A stretch of 64,000 bases of DNA from Crocodylus rhombifer (taxonomy: Eukaryota; Chordata; Crocodylia; Crocodylidae). The stretch spans positions 1 through 64,000 of the forward strand of contig JAVSML010024329.1 in NCBI GenBank assembly GCA_038503035.1, given 5' to 3'. Shown here one piece after another: positions 42,607 to 53,195 of this stretch (within the stretch, counting starts at the first letter, position 1; each line of letters opens with the position of its first letter). The notes beneath the pieces are model-generated. The model was given only the letters and a program-made list of their open reading frames with translations, searched no databases and was not told the DNA's origin. The position numbers and the translations under genes are program-made.

Positions 42607-43617
42607 GTGGGCAAGGCAAGAGCCCCCAAGGGCACACTTGCCTGCCTCTACACTAATGCCAGGAGCCTGGGCAACAAGCAGGACAAGCTCGTCCTCCTGC
42701 TCAGTGCAAAGAAATATGATTTCATTGGGATAACGGAGACCTGGTGGGACTCCACCCATGACTGGACCATAGAGGGCTATACCCTGTACAGGAGGGATCG
42801 TGTTGACAAAAGGGGCGGGGGTGTAGCTCTCTATGTGAAGGAAAGCTACATGTCCCTGCAAGCTGATGTTGGCGACCGGCATGGACAGCTAGAGACCCTC
42901 TGGGTAAAAATTCGTGGGGAATTCGGCACAGGGGACACAACGGTGGGAGTCTACTACAGACCTCCCACTCAAAGTCCCGAGCTTGACCAGGAGTTTGCCC
43001 GGGAACTGACTGAGGCCGCTTGCTCCAGGACCTTGGTTGTCATGGGTGACTTCAATTATCCGGACATCTCATGGGAAGATCACTCAGCTAAATCTGAGCA
43101 GGCGCAAAGCTTTCTCTCATGCGTGGATGACCTCTACCTGACCCAAGAGGTCTATGGGCCAATGAGAGGCAAAGCGCTGCTTGACCTGGTACTGGCTACG
43201 GGGGATGACCTAATCGGCCACCTAGTGATCGATGGGAAGTTGGGTGACAGCGACCACGAGCTGATCACCTTCACCATCCGCCGTAAAGCTGGCAAGTCAG
43301 TCAGCAACACAGAAGTCCTTGACTTCAGAAAAGCCGACTTTGACAAGCTCAAGAGGCTAGTCGGTCAGGCCCTTAGGGACCATGACCCCAGGGAGATGGG
43401 AGTTCAAGAAGAGTGGTTGCCTCTCAAAGAAGCGATCCTCAGTGCACAAGCTAAATCTATTCCATCTCAGAGGAAAGGCAGCAGGAGGGCACAGCAGTCC
43501 CCCTGGGTCACCAGGGATCTAGCAGACCTCCTGAGGCTAAAAAGAAAGGCCTATAAAGGATGGAGGATGGGATTTACCTCCAAGGAGGTGCCAATTGTGG
43601 TCTTGGGTCCACCATGA
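42607..43617 (+). CDS. CR1 ORF2 N-terminal part: APE-like endonuclease, truncated by internal deletion
   Basis: The frame encodes a complete apurinic-type endonuclease that nicks target DNA. Visible are LYTNARSLGNK (Asn17), ITETWWDS (Glu44), GVYYRPP (114-120), VVMGDFNYPDI (GDFN 147-150) and GDSDHELI (SDH 215-217). The DFRKADFDKLKRLVGQAL spacer then leads toward the RT. The first codon of the frame here is GTG; the true start is uncertain and could lie slightly upstream or depend on reinitiation after ORF1. Around 43588, CTCCAAGGAG joins directly to late RT sequence, shifts the frame and ends at 43617. About 326 residues are CR1-like; the last 10 are foreign. A nuclease-only product is conceivable but untested. 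Confidence 0.85.
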   Translation: MGKARAPKGTLACLYTNARSLGNKQDKLVLLLSAKKYDFIGITETWWDSTHDWTIEGYTLYRRDRVDKRGGGVALYVKESYMSLQADVGDRHGQLETLWVKIRGEFGTGDTTVGVYYRPPTQSPELDQEFARELTEAACSRTLVVMGDFNYPDISWEDHSAKSEQAQSFLSCVDDLYLTQEVYGPMRGKALLDLVLATGDDLIGHLVIDGKLGDSDHELITFTIRRKAGKSVSNTEVLDFRKADFDKLKRLVGQALRDHDPREMGVQEEWLPLKEAILSAQAKSIPSQRKGSRRAQQSPWVTRDLADLLRLKRKAYKGWRMGFTSKEVPIVVLGPP

Positions 43618-44605
43618 TCTGCTGGCTGGGAAATTGGCTCCGTGGTCGGACCCAGAGGGTAGTAATTGACAGAAGTCAATCATCATGGTGCCCTGTGACC
43701 TGTGGGGTCCCTCAAGGCTCTGTCCTTGGACCCATCTTGTTCAACATCTTCATTAATGATGTGGACATTGGAGTCAGAAGTGGACTGGCCAAGTTCACCG
43801 ATGACACCAAACTTTGGGGCAAAGCATCCACGCCAGAAGACAGGAGGGCGATCCAGGCTGACCTGGACAGGCTCAGCAAATGGGCGGACAAGAACCTGAT
43901 AGTGTTTAACACTGAAAAATGCAAGGTTCTCCACCTTGGGAGGAAAAACCTGCAGCATCCTTATAGGCTCAGCAGTGCTTCAGCAGTGCTACACTGACTA
44001 GCACTATGGAAGAAAGAGACTTGGGGGTCATCATTGACCACAAGATGAACATGAGCCTTCAACGTGATGCTGCAGCTAGTAAAGCGACCAGAATGCTGGC
44101 TTGCATCCATAAATGCTTCTCAAGAAAATCCCGGGACGTCATTCTCCCCTTGTACTCGGCCTTGGTGAGGCCGCAGCTGGAGTACTGCATCCAGTTTTGG
44201 GCTCCACAATTCAAAAAGGATGTGGAGAAGCTTGAGAGAGTCCAAAGAAGAGCCACATGTGTGATCAGAGGTCAGGAAAACAGACCTTACGTCAACAGGC
44301 TGAGAGCCACGGGGCTCTTTAGCCTGGAAAAGCACAGGCTCAGGGGTGATCTGATGGCCACCTATAATTTATCAGGTGTGACCACCAGTATCTGGGGAAA
44401 CATTTGTTTACCACAGTGCCCCAAGGGATGACGAGGTCGAATGGTTATAAACTACTGCAAGACTTTGCAGGCTGGACATAAAGAAGAATTTCTTTACTGT
44501 CCAAGCCCCCAAGGTCTGGAACAGCCTGCCATCAGAGGTGGTTCAAGCACCTACACTGAACACCTTCAAGAGTAAATTGGATGCTTATCTTGCTGGGATC
44601 CTATG
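43588..44605 (+). pseudogene. CR1 ORF2 C-terminal part, RT second half, frameshifted
   Basis: After the deletion the RT resumes at the CGLGSTMICWLGNWLRG segment. GVPQGSVLGPILFNIFINDV and FTDDTKLWG follow (43560-43997 frame), then a small duplication CAGCAGTGCT near 43972 shifts frame. The 44006-44431 frame carries the C-terminal segments ([29 protein letters not shown]). Another shift near 44370 precedes the last 60 codons, ending with TLNTFKSKLDAYLAGIL. The first RT motifs, including LDFKKAFD, are deleted, so it is inactive. Confidence 0.9.
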
Positions 44606-44863
44606 ACCCCAGCTGACTTCCTGCCCTTCTGGTGGGGGGCCTGGACTCGATGATCTTCCCAGGTCCCTTCCAGCCCTAATGTCTATGAAATCTATGAAAT
44701 CTATGAATCAGTACTGGTCAAGCCTCATTGGGGTACTACACATTAAGACAGTGGGTAGAAAACAATAATAGATTTAGAAAACATGATGTTTGAGTGCAAG
44801 TTGAAAGAATAGTGTTTGTTTAGTCTAGAAAAAAAGGAGATCTAGAAGAAACATGATAACACT

Positions 44864-45010
44864 CTACAAGGCTACGTACAGACATTAACCACCCCCCCAC
44901 CCCCCGAAGTGGAATCAATCTAAATTACTGGTTTTCTGTAAGTGACCTAGGTAAGATGGATAGCAAACAGTATATACATTCACCCCTTGGTGAGGGAAGC
45001 AAGAAGTTCG
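44864..45010 (-). mobile_element. GGTACAGACATT-TIR MITE, partial copy 3 (reverse)
   Basis: GGCTACGTACAGACATTAAC matches the right TIR of copies 1 and 2. GGTTTTCTGTAAG, GATAGCAAACAGTATATACA and GGTGAGGGAAGCAAG follow the reversed order of 38160-38290. Similarity fades by about 45010 and the other TIR was not found. Confidence 0.6.
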
Positions 45011-45949
45011 CCTTCACTGGCCAAGGCCTACAGGTTGAGGGACTCCTTCATGCTTCCCAGTATTTTCTGTGGGCTCCCCAGACTGCTAGAGCCCCCAGGC
45101 CACCCCTTATTTGCTGCCAGGCACAGGCAAGCATGCTCCAACATACAAACGCCCCACCACAGTAGTACTCCAGGACCCTGTAGATGCAAGACAAAAAGCC
45201 TTGCAGCACTCCAGGTGCACATGGTCCGGGTACCTGCCAGCAGTAGTCAAGCTGCAGAGGTCACAGGGTTGATTCCATACAGACAAAGTCCCAATGTTCG
45301 GCCCCTGCCACATCAACCCACCAGAGAGGCAAGCTGCCCACACCAGCTCTTGCTCAGGGCAGGGGGGAATCCATGCTGCAGTCTGGGTGTGGCCACTGAG
45401 ATGTGGTATGCAGGAGCCAGGGTCAGGCTCCATGGGACTGTGCCCAATCACATGGGCATGGGGATCCCTGGCTGCATGTGCAGCAGCTATAGTTGAGCTC
45501 CATGGGACTGTGCCCAAGAGTGACTCTCACCCAGGCTCAGTGCTAGGTACATGTTTACATTGTGGGGTGTTTCATGATGAGGTGCGAGATTTCAGCCTCA
45601 GCATTGCATCAAACATGCTGTAATAAAACTTGGCATTGCCATTTTTTGATTTACTATGAAATTATTTGGTGGAGAGAGCAGGTTGGATTTTTCACATGGA
45701 TTTTTTTTTTTATCGTCCACCTCAGGTAAGTAAAATTCATCCTAAAACCAAAAATATTTGGTACCAGAAACATCTGCGGCCAAAGGAGAGGAAAATGTTG
45801 AAGAAAACAGACACTTTCTGTGAAAAAAATCATTTAGTTTTCTGAGAAAAGTTTAAACAGAAAAATTTTACTAACCCTGTTTTTGAATCTGGCATCCAGA
45901 CCCCACTGGTATTCTAAAATCTTGCTCTACCAACCTGGATAAACTGCAT
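45011..45949. other. Unassigned GC-richer block with a short duplication
   Basis: CTCCATGGGACTGTGCCCAA occurs at 45428 and again at 45499, 71 bases apart. Open frames of 109-169 codons cross the region but share no recognisable domain. It may be interior sequence of the partial TIR element to its left. 45640-45900 is AT-rich. Confidence 0.4.
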
Positions 45950-46260
45950 AGAATTTAAGGCTAGAAAGGAGAAGACAGAAGTACAACTCACCCCTGAACT
46001 GTAATAATAAACATTATCTAGTCTAACTTTCTGCATAACGGCCCACTGGAATTCATCCAGCAGTTAAAGCTAATAACAGGTTGAAGTAGAATATATATGT
46101 TAGAGAGGACCATATACAAGAATCTGTACTAAGAAAAAAATACCTGGTTCAAGTAAATTCTAGTTCTTTATAAATCAATAGGGCCCAGAGGCCCATTGCA
46201 CCAAATGCAATACAAACATCCTGAACAGACAAACCCAGTCTTGAAAAGGTTACAATCTTA
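45950..46260 (-). mobile_element. Ancient CR1-type 3' fragment, minus strand
   Basis: On the plus strand GCATAGAATTTAAGGCTAG, ATTATCTAGTCTAACTTTCT, GCATAACGGCCCACTGGAAT and TCATCCAGCAGTTAAAGCT follow the reversed 3' end of old CR1-type elements. It is the same class as 21960-23375. Non-coding. Confidence 0.6.
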
Positions 46261-47121
46261 AGCAGCCTGGGGTAAATAAGGTGTCAGAGTCAAGAGTTTA
46301 ATGGTGTAATAATACATGCACGTTAATGCAGCAACACTGACTTTAATACAGCTATGCTGATTTACACCAGTGGAGAATATAGCCCAATGAGCAAGCCTCC
46401 TCTACAAATAAATAGTAAAAACAAGCGTTGTACACTTTAGCGGATCTTGATTAAAAAAAAAGAATTTCTGAAACCAAGGCTGTGTTAGAATGTTTGTAAG
46501 AAAAATACCTGAAAGGTGTGTACATTTACTTTATATAAAACAGTAAACAGAAATACACAGGTAACAAAGGCTCTTGTTTGATGTCGTAAATAGCTGTTAG
46601 CTGTACTTAAGTTAAATGCTGGAAATGAAGCATTGCCTGAAGGGTAACATTTGGTCTAATTTCTTCTGTTCCAAATGAACTGCAAAATAATCTGCCTATT
46701 TTGTTAACAAGAGGGTCAATGCTAAAGGGCAGGCATCAGTAGGAGGTAGCAAAATCACCTGGAACTATGATTCAGGCAAGTGACTACATAAACTGAAATC
46801 AGATTGACATATCTGTTGTAGACTGTTCGGATGGAGCATCTGGAAATAAGCTCCCTAAATAAAAAAATGTGTTGGGAATGGAAACACATATATGAAAGTC
46901 CTGAATAATTTATGGAAAATTCCTATAAAATCAAATATAAAATAATTATCTCTACATAGTATTTATGATCCAATATATACAATTTAATACAAAATATTAT
47001 CCCTGTTATAGACTCCGGGATGATTCAAAAATCCTACTAATTTTTATGACCTTTAAGAATAATATCTATAAAACCTTTATACTTTCTGTACACCTCTACT
47101 GAACTATGCTATAAATCATTG
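46261..47121. other. Unassigned AT-rich sequence
   Basis: Nothing recognised. Confidence 0.5.
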
Positions 47122-47129
47122 TTTAAAAA

Positions 47130-47513
47130 CAGTGCTGTCCAACCTCCAAGCAGCCGGGGGCCACACACCCCATGGCCTGCACTAGCAGGGCTGCACACTA
47201 CACAGGCCATACCAGAGCAAGCCATGGGATGCACAGGCCCCTGAGATGCACAAGTGCCCTCTTCCTCCCACCCTTCCTCCACCACCCACACAGTCCTGCA
47301 CCCACATTACGCTCCCCATGCTGTGCGGCACTACCTTTCTCCCTGGGGCAGAGCAGAAAGCAACAGTCAGGGGAGGCACGGGGGAGCCCAGAGCCCTCAG
47401 CTGCTGTTGTAGCTGAAGTAATGAAAGGGACCCCAAGAGCAGAACCCCAGTGGCCACAACTTAACCTCTCATGGACCACATGAACCCATTGGCCACCAGT
47501 TGGACAGCTCCAG
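47130..47513. mobile_element. hAT-like non-autonomous element, 384 bp, 8-bp duplication
   Basis: The left end CAGTGCTGTCCAACCT and the right end, reverse-complemented CTGGAGCTGTCCAACTGG, share GCTGTCCAAC. TTTAAAAA (47122-47129) and TTTAAAGA (47514-47521) flank it, seven of eight bases equal. An 8-bp duplication and CAG-type ends fit hAT. The GC-rich interior has compositional frames only. Confidence 0.65.
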
Positions 47514-47521
47514 TTTAAAGA

Positions 47522-47909
47522 TAAGGTATATTACTCTGATTAAAATAATAAATTGGCTACTGTTTCCTCTGACAACATTTGTTGGCCTTGGAGTAATTTT
47601 CAAAATAGCCTGGTATGTAGGAGAAGTAGATTGCTGGTATACTAGATGCAGCAGTTTACTGAATACCTACATACATTTCAGTTTATTCTTTCTGTCTTAT
47701 TCTAGTCTCTTCTCTCTCAAAACTGCTTTGCAGAATACATGGAGGCAATATGGCTATAATGCCAAAGTGATCTGGTTCCAGATTAGAGATGTGAAAGTTT
47801 AAATGGTGAAATGATTCAACAGTAAGTATATTTATACCATCAATGCATTACAGTTAATGTTGAGTGCCAGACACAGTCCAGAAGGGAATGGAAGGGAAGC
47901 AGTGCAGTG
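47522..47909. other. Unassigned sequence before the gap
   Basis: A 100-codon frame at 47500-47802 is rich in aromatic and hydrophobic residues, but AT-rich DNA gives this by chance. No motif. Confidence 0.4.
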
Positions 47910-48309
47910 NNNNNNNNNNNNNNNNNNNNNNNNNNNNNNNNNNNNNNNNNNNNNNNNNNNNNNNNNNNNNNNNNNNNNNNNNNNNNNNNNNNNNNNNNNN
48001 NNNNNNNNNNNNNNNNNNNNNNNNNNNNNNNNNNNNNNNNNNNNNNNNNNNNNNNNNNNNNNNNNNNNNNNNNNNNNNNNNNNNNNNNNNNNNNNNNNNN
48101 NNNNNNNNNNNNNNNNNNNNNNNNNNNNNNNNNNNNNNNNNNNNNNNNNNNNNNNNNNNNNNNNNNNNNNNNNNNNNNNNNNNNNNNNNNNNNNNNNNNN
48201 NNNNNNNNNNNNNNNNNNNNNNNNNNNNNNNNNNNNNNNNNNNNNNNNNNNNNNNNNNNNNNNNNNNNNNNNNNNNNNNNNNNNNNNNNNNNNNNNNNNN
48301 NNNNNNNNN
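47910..48309. other. Assembly gap (400 N)
   Basis: Exactly 400 undetermined bases, followed by ten A residues. All long frames across it are artefacts of N translation. GCAGTGCAGTG before it and the A-run after it give no clue to the missing sequence. Confidence 0.98.
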
Positions 48310-48319
48310 AAAAAAAAAA

Positions 48320-49040
48320 CAGGCACAGCGTGCACTTGGGCAGTGTGCCCTTACAGCATGAAGAACACCAGACTGTGCATTATATACCACACAACCGCAC
48401 TCATCTGGACATGCCCACAGAAAGCATGTAGAGTGAAAAAAATATAGTGACCAACTTGAACAGAACTTTAATGGTACTAAGGGCTGACAACATAAAATGG
48501 TGTCTCTTTTCCCTAATAATGGGTCTAGAATTTTATTTAGATAAAAATACATATTTTTATTAATAACCTGATGATCAGACTTTCACAAGGATGTATATAC
48601 CATCCTAGATTAACATCCCCAGGGATCACACAAGTATCAGTTTATGTGCCTGGTCATTTCTAATTCTTGCCCCAGATCACTCTTGGAAAGCAAGTGGTTT
48701 AAATGAGAGGTTGAAAGTCAACATGGTCAGATTAGGTCTGTAAACCCCAAAATAATGTGAGAGGTTCACAAAACACAAAACTCCAATGGGATCACCATCC
48801 TGTTTTTTTCTTTTGTCCATCTTTAAAGGAAGAAATTAATATTGATGTTCTAAATTATCAGTAGAAGATTTGTAAGAATCCTTATTATTAAGCAGATACA
48901 GTAGCCTCTGTCAAGGTTGCAAATACCTTCAATTACAAAGCCCTCTTGTAATGCCTTCCTCACAAGTTTCCCAGTAATTTTGACTTAGAGATCAGTTATC
49001 TGAAATTTTCCATACTCTTACGTATATGAAGAATATCTTC
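48320..49040. other. Unassigned sequence
   Basis: GAACACCAGACTGTGCATTA and CATCTGGACATGCCCAC near 48361-48420 resemble the right end of a TIR element of the local families whose left part would lie in the gap. The rest is AT-rich and unassigned. Confidence 0.4.
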
Positions 49041-49043
49041 ACA

Positions 49044-49469
49044 GGACACATCTACATGTGCAATTAATGTGAAAAAATAAACTCTGGAGTTTATTTGCTG
49101 GAGTTTATTGCTCCCAAGCACACTGTTTAAATGTGTGCCTGGGAGCAATAAATTCTGGAGCAATAAACTCTAGCATTTATTGCCGTTTGAATGTGCACCT
49201 AGAAGTACAGCACATTGAGCCAGGTCGGAGCAGTTCCAGGTGGCAGGGTGGCCCAGGGGTCAGCCTGCCAGCCCCAGGCTGCTCCCCCTAGCCCAACATG
49301 CTGTGGAGGGCCTGGCTGGGGCACAAGGGTGCTTCAGTGCTGGGCTAGCCATCAGGTAGCCCCCATATGCTTGTGCCTCAGCCAGCCAGGGAAGCACATG
49401 TAAATGCCAAGATGTTTTCTGTGCAGCCAATTGGTCTATGCATAGTATATGTCTCATGTAGATGTACCC
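49044..49469. mobile_element. TIR element, 426 bp, 3-bp duplication ACA
   Basis: Left end GGACACATCTACATGTGC; right end reverse-complemented GGGTACATCTACATGAG. ACA lies on both sides (49041-49043, 49470-49472). GGAGTTTATTGCTCCC and GGGAGCAATAAATTC form an inner inverted pair. The central AACATGCTGTGGAGGGCCTG segment is shared with 34934. Confidence 0.75.
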
Positions 49470-49472
49470 ACA

Positions 49473-50002
49473 AAATCTGAAGAAAATCTATAAATCTGTT
49501 TTTGAATTATAGGCCATTAAGTTAGCCATTTGAAATGTTGATTTTTATCTATTATTTTTCTCTTCCTTTAGCTGAGAAAAATGATTTGTTACCACCTTTC
49601 AAATGTTCCACAACGCTTAAATCTCCTTGAAAGATTATATAACAGCTATATAATTGCAAGTGATTTTTTTAAACTATTTTTTTTCAGTGAAAGATAAAAT
49701 ATAGAGCTCACGTTGTTGGGCATCTGTAGATTTAAATAAACCCAATGAAATAAAGACAGCTGAAGTCAAAGATTTTAAAGTCCTACTTAGGCATCAGTAG
49801 AGTGATCAGTCAACAATACAGAATATTCCCACTGGTAGATCACCACAAGAGATTCATCAACATAGGAGATATTGGTCATAGTTACAAATTTCAGAGAATT
49901 GCAACTGGCTCACAACAAGAATGAAATATTCAGCTTTCTAATCTACAATCTTAATTTCACCATCAAACCCAAAGTATGACTAAATACAGGGATTAAATCT
50001 AT
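49473..50002. other. Unassigned AT-rich sequence
   Basis: Nothing recognised. Confidence 0.5.
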
Positions 50003-50465
50003 AGGTGCATCTACATGTGCACTTCACTGTGGAGTAGACTAGTTAGCTCTGCAGTAAAGCATTACCATCTACACATGCACTGGTATTAAGGCACAATAAA
50101 TTCATTAACTCAGTCATAAGAGTTGGGGATAGTACTATCCTATGGCAGAGTAAGTAACTGTGCTGAAATGCACATGTAGATGGTGACAGGGGCTGCTTGA
50201 GACACAAGACTCCTAAAGGTCAGGGGCTCCCTGTCACCTAGCTACACAGCTCCACTCTCTTATTACACTCATGCCCCAGCCTGACTTCACTACCCAGAGC
50301 CTGGGGAACTCCCATGCTTCCTGCCAACCTGGGGCTGCTCCACCCTGGCTCAAACTACTGCCGTCCTGGGCACACATGTAGATGCTGTGCCTGGGAGCAG
50401 TTTCCTCTGGATCAAACAAGTCCAGGATTTATTGTGTTGCATTAATTGCATGTGTAGATATATCC
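50003..50465. mobile_element. TIR element, about 463 bp
   Basis: Left end AGGTGCATCTACATGTGC; right end reverse-complemented GGATATATCTACACATGC. GATAGTACTATCCTATGGCA near 50125 is shared with 34934. An inner ACATGTAGATGG word at about 50172 suggests an internal end, so this may be a composite. No clear target duplication. Confidence 0.6.
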
Positions 50466-50606
50466 AGAGTCACCCAAAAAGAACCTCGTTTAAGAAAATT
50501 ACAGACTACATCCACCTAAGATGTTCCTCATTGTTATTGTAAAATCTTCAGTTGACTTTGACAATATAGACAGGTCCCATAAATCTTCTGTCTCAGACCT
50601 GCCTAC

Positions 50607-51407
50607 TAGGGGTGTATGAAATAGGCTGTATTCAATTCAGATTCATCCCAAATTGGGGACAATGATTCGATTTGTTGATTCGGATCACTGTCCCAATTCG
50701 ATTTGGCCAAATCTGAATCTAAAGATTCAATGCTGATTCGGAGAATCAGTGATTTGGCCATAGATACAGCTTTAAATATTTTTTCTACATACCTTGAGGT
50801 ATCAGGCGCAGCTTGTGAAAGCTGTGATGGTGGGGTGAATGGAACGTCCCACAGGAGCATGGGGGTGCGCACTGCATGCTCGGCAATGAACCCGAAAGTG
50901 GACTAGAAGTACTTCCAGTCCCCTTCCAGGTCCACTGCTAAGCGTGGTGCCCCCCTCCCCCGCACATCCTGTAGCTCAGCGATCTGCCATGGGGGGACCC
51001 AAGGTACCCCCCCCAGACCCAGGAGGCACCAGTCGCTGAGCCAGGGAAGCGCGGGGGCCTGCACACTCCCTAGCAGACCTGGAAGTGAACCAGAAGTGCT
51101 TTTGGTCCACTTCTAGGTTTGCTGCCAAGTGTGCTGGGTACCCCCCCACACTCCTATGGGATCCTTCATCTGCCCCGCCATCACAGCATTCACAAGCTAC
51201 CTGGTACCTTGAGGTATGTAGAAAAAACATTTAAAGCTGTGTCTATGTCTAAATTGTCGAATCTCTCCGAATCGATTTGACGGGTTCCGATTTGATTCAG
51301 AGAGATGAAAGAGTCTCCTGATTCAATTCAGATTCAGAGATTCAGCCACTGAATCGGGCCAAATCTCCACCAAATTAAATCAGCAACTGAAGCTTTGCAC
51401 AGCCCTA
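50607..51407. mobile_element. hAT-like foldback element, 801 bp, 8-bp duplication
   Basis: The ends TAGGGGTGTATGAAA and (reverse-complemented) TAGGGCTGTGCAAAGC fit hAT termini. CTGCCTAC (50599-50606) and CTGCCTGC (51408-51415) flank it, seven of eight equal. Subterminal regions are rich in GATTCGGATTC/GAATCGAATC words. A long inner inverted repeat pairs about 50785-50832 (TCTACATACCTTGAGGTAT, then GCTTGTGAAAGCTGTGATGG) with about 51176-51223. The GC-rich core contains two more inverted segments around ACTTCCAG/CTGGAAGT. No transposase frame. Confidence 0.8.
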
Positions 51408-51415
51408 CTGCCTGC

Positions 51416-51671
51416 TATCCTTACCTCTTATTTTTTGAAGGCCCTGAGCATGTAGCTGGATCAACACATTTCTGGGCCTCCTGTCTTCTCACAACGTAGT
51501 TGTGGGGGACTTATATACTACACGATTGAGGTTCAGGATGTCATTCACTTCTTTCCCACCATTTTACTTCTGGCCATTCTACATCCATCTCACTTCTCTC
51601 TATTGACCTTCCAGAAGACTCATAAATGCCTTCTAAACCTTTTCAGCCACTGTACCTTCCTGAGCTAGTGA
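51416..51671. other. Unassigned short spacer
   Basis: Unique-looking sequence between the hAT-like element and the solo LTR. Confidence 0.4.
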
Positions 51672-51676
51672 CCTGC

Positions 51677-52474
51677 TGTGATGTACTACAGGTTTTATTG
51701 TAATATATTTCTGTGTATATTATGTTTTTTGCAATAATGTTGTATGCCTCAGTTTCCCCCTGGCTAATATATACAGTAGGAAAGAATGGATTGAAGAAAC
51801 AGTGAAGAAAAGACCTGCCTACCTAAGGGATAAGACAAGGGAGTCCTTTAGCATTGATATAGTATTGAATAGCTTTGTGGACATATCAATTAAAGGTGAT
51901 ATGTCCAGAGGAGATGGAGATAAACATGGCAATGAGAGAAGTGGGCAGTGCAGGCTGAACAAATACGCTCCAGAGAGAGCCTGGAGATTGAAGTGAGTGA
52001 ACAGCTGTGGATATTTGGGGCTTGGGGCCTAGAAAGTCTGAAAGGGGAACAGCTGTGTAACTTTGGGTTGCTCAACACTGTGTGGGCAAGACTGGAGACA
52101 GAGGGACTGCTTAACCCCATTGGTGGTAGGGGCAGAGGCTGGGTGGCATTGGCCCCATTAAACCCCTTTACTGAAGAGATTGTTTGTTTTGCTGCTTGAA
52201 ACTTAAGGTTGCACTTTTAAGTTTCCCCAACAGGAGGTAAATCCCCAACAGGAGGTAAATCCCTTCACTCAGAAGCAAAACCAGATACTCACTAATTGAG
52301 TCAGTCATGAAGTACCAGGGAAGGTGAGAGACCAAAAGGCCAGGGTCTGGGAGTCGAAGAGAGCCTGGGCTACCCACCTGCTCTAGAACCCATGCCTGGG
52401 ATGGTTTTAAGGGGCACTTGCAGAGGCCAGACAAGGCCAAAGCAAGCAGCTCCTTCCGAGGCTGCTCTGTGACA
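51677..52474. mobile_element. Solo LTR, 798 bp, perfect 5-bp duplication CCTGC
   Basis: The block begins TGTGATGTACTAC and ends CTGCTCTGTGACA, with TG...CA termini and a short inverted TGT/ACA. CCTGC is repeated exactly at 51672-51676 and 52475-52479. A TATA-like TAATATATACAG lies at 51766. An 18-base word (CCCCAACAGGAGGTAAAT) is duplicated in tandem at about 52225-52260. No gag or pol lies next to it, so it is a solo LTR left by recombination between two LTRs. Confidence 0.8.
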
Positions 52475-52479
52475 CCTGC

Positions 52480-52917
52480 CCAATATCTTCCAGCTGGTAG
52501 AGAGAGAATCTGCAGTTGGCTAATAGCTAAAGATTCTCCTGACACCTACCTATCTCATGAATCATAAACAAATTCAGTGAGAGCTACAAAAAGACTATGA
52601 ATAGGTAGGAGGTAATCTGGGGACACCGTGGAGACTACCAAGTGAGCTCAAGCATGTATGTGGATTCTTAAGTTGTTACCAGCCTCAGAGAATTCCATTG
52701 AATTCTAGTGAGGAAAGTTTTCAGTTCATGTTGGGACCTGTGATGCACAAGGACAGTTCATATACAAGAACTCACCCATTCTTATCTCTATACCAGACTC
52801 AAAAATCAAAGGGAGATAAATTACCACACCTTTTTAGGGTAGATTTCTTGAAGTAAAGTTATACCATCTTTTCACATAACTTTCCTTGGATTTTTGTATA
52901 CATGCTTCCACCACAGC
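52480..52917. other. Unassigned sequence
   Basis: Nothing recognised. Confidence 0.45.
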
Positions 52918-52920
52918 ACC

Positions 52921-53195
52921 AGGCACTTTTAAACGTGCTCAGGGGCTGCGGTGCATACATTTGTATTCACAGCAAAATTCATGTCTGAACTAAGAAAAGG
53001 GCAGCTGTTCACTTTTGAACTAAAACACATCAAAGGTGTTTTAGTTCAAAAGCGCACCACCTCCATTTTCTCAGTGTCGATGCATATGTGACATAGCACC
53101 GGGCACGTCAGCTCACATGCAGAGCAGACTCGATTAATCTGGCATGATCTAGATTTCTGCAATGTCAAAGCAGACAAAAGTATGTGTATTTATTA
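52921..53195 (-). mobile_element. TIR element of the 2094 family, diverged copy
   Basis: It begins AGGCACTTTTAAACGTGCTC, matching the left end of 39267. It carries TTTTGAACTAAAACACATCA/GTGTTTTAGTTCAAAAG (inverted), CCATTTTCTCAGTG and AGAGCAGACTCGATTAATC. The right terminus is worn, near GTATGTGTATTTATTAAC. Confidence 0.5.

Larger units (their letters stand above)
41038..44707 (+). mobile_element. CR1 subfamily 1, near full-length copy with internal deletion
   Basis: A CpG-rich 5' untranslated region, intact ORF1, intact ORF2 endonuclease, then a deletion of about 800 bases at 43588, the second half of the RT, and the tail TCTATGAAATCTATGAAATC (44681-44700). Against the copy at 23790 the lost segment corresponds to roughly 24163-24968. 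It is the only CR1 here that reaches the 5' end, and its ORF1 is undamaged, so it is probably among the youngest insertions. Confidence 0.9.

Noticed and set aside
41197..42635. Long frames antisense to CR1 ORF1 (98 to 141 codons)
   Set aside because: They are shadows of the GC-rich ORF1; the plus frame has clear SGNH motifs while the antisense ones show none.
47832..48552. Long frames across the assembly gap
   Set aside because: They consist almost wholly of translated N and have no sequence support.
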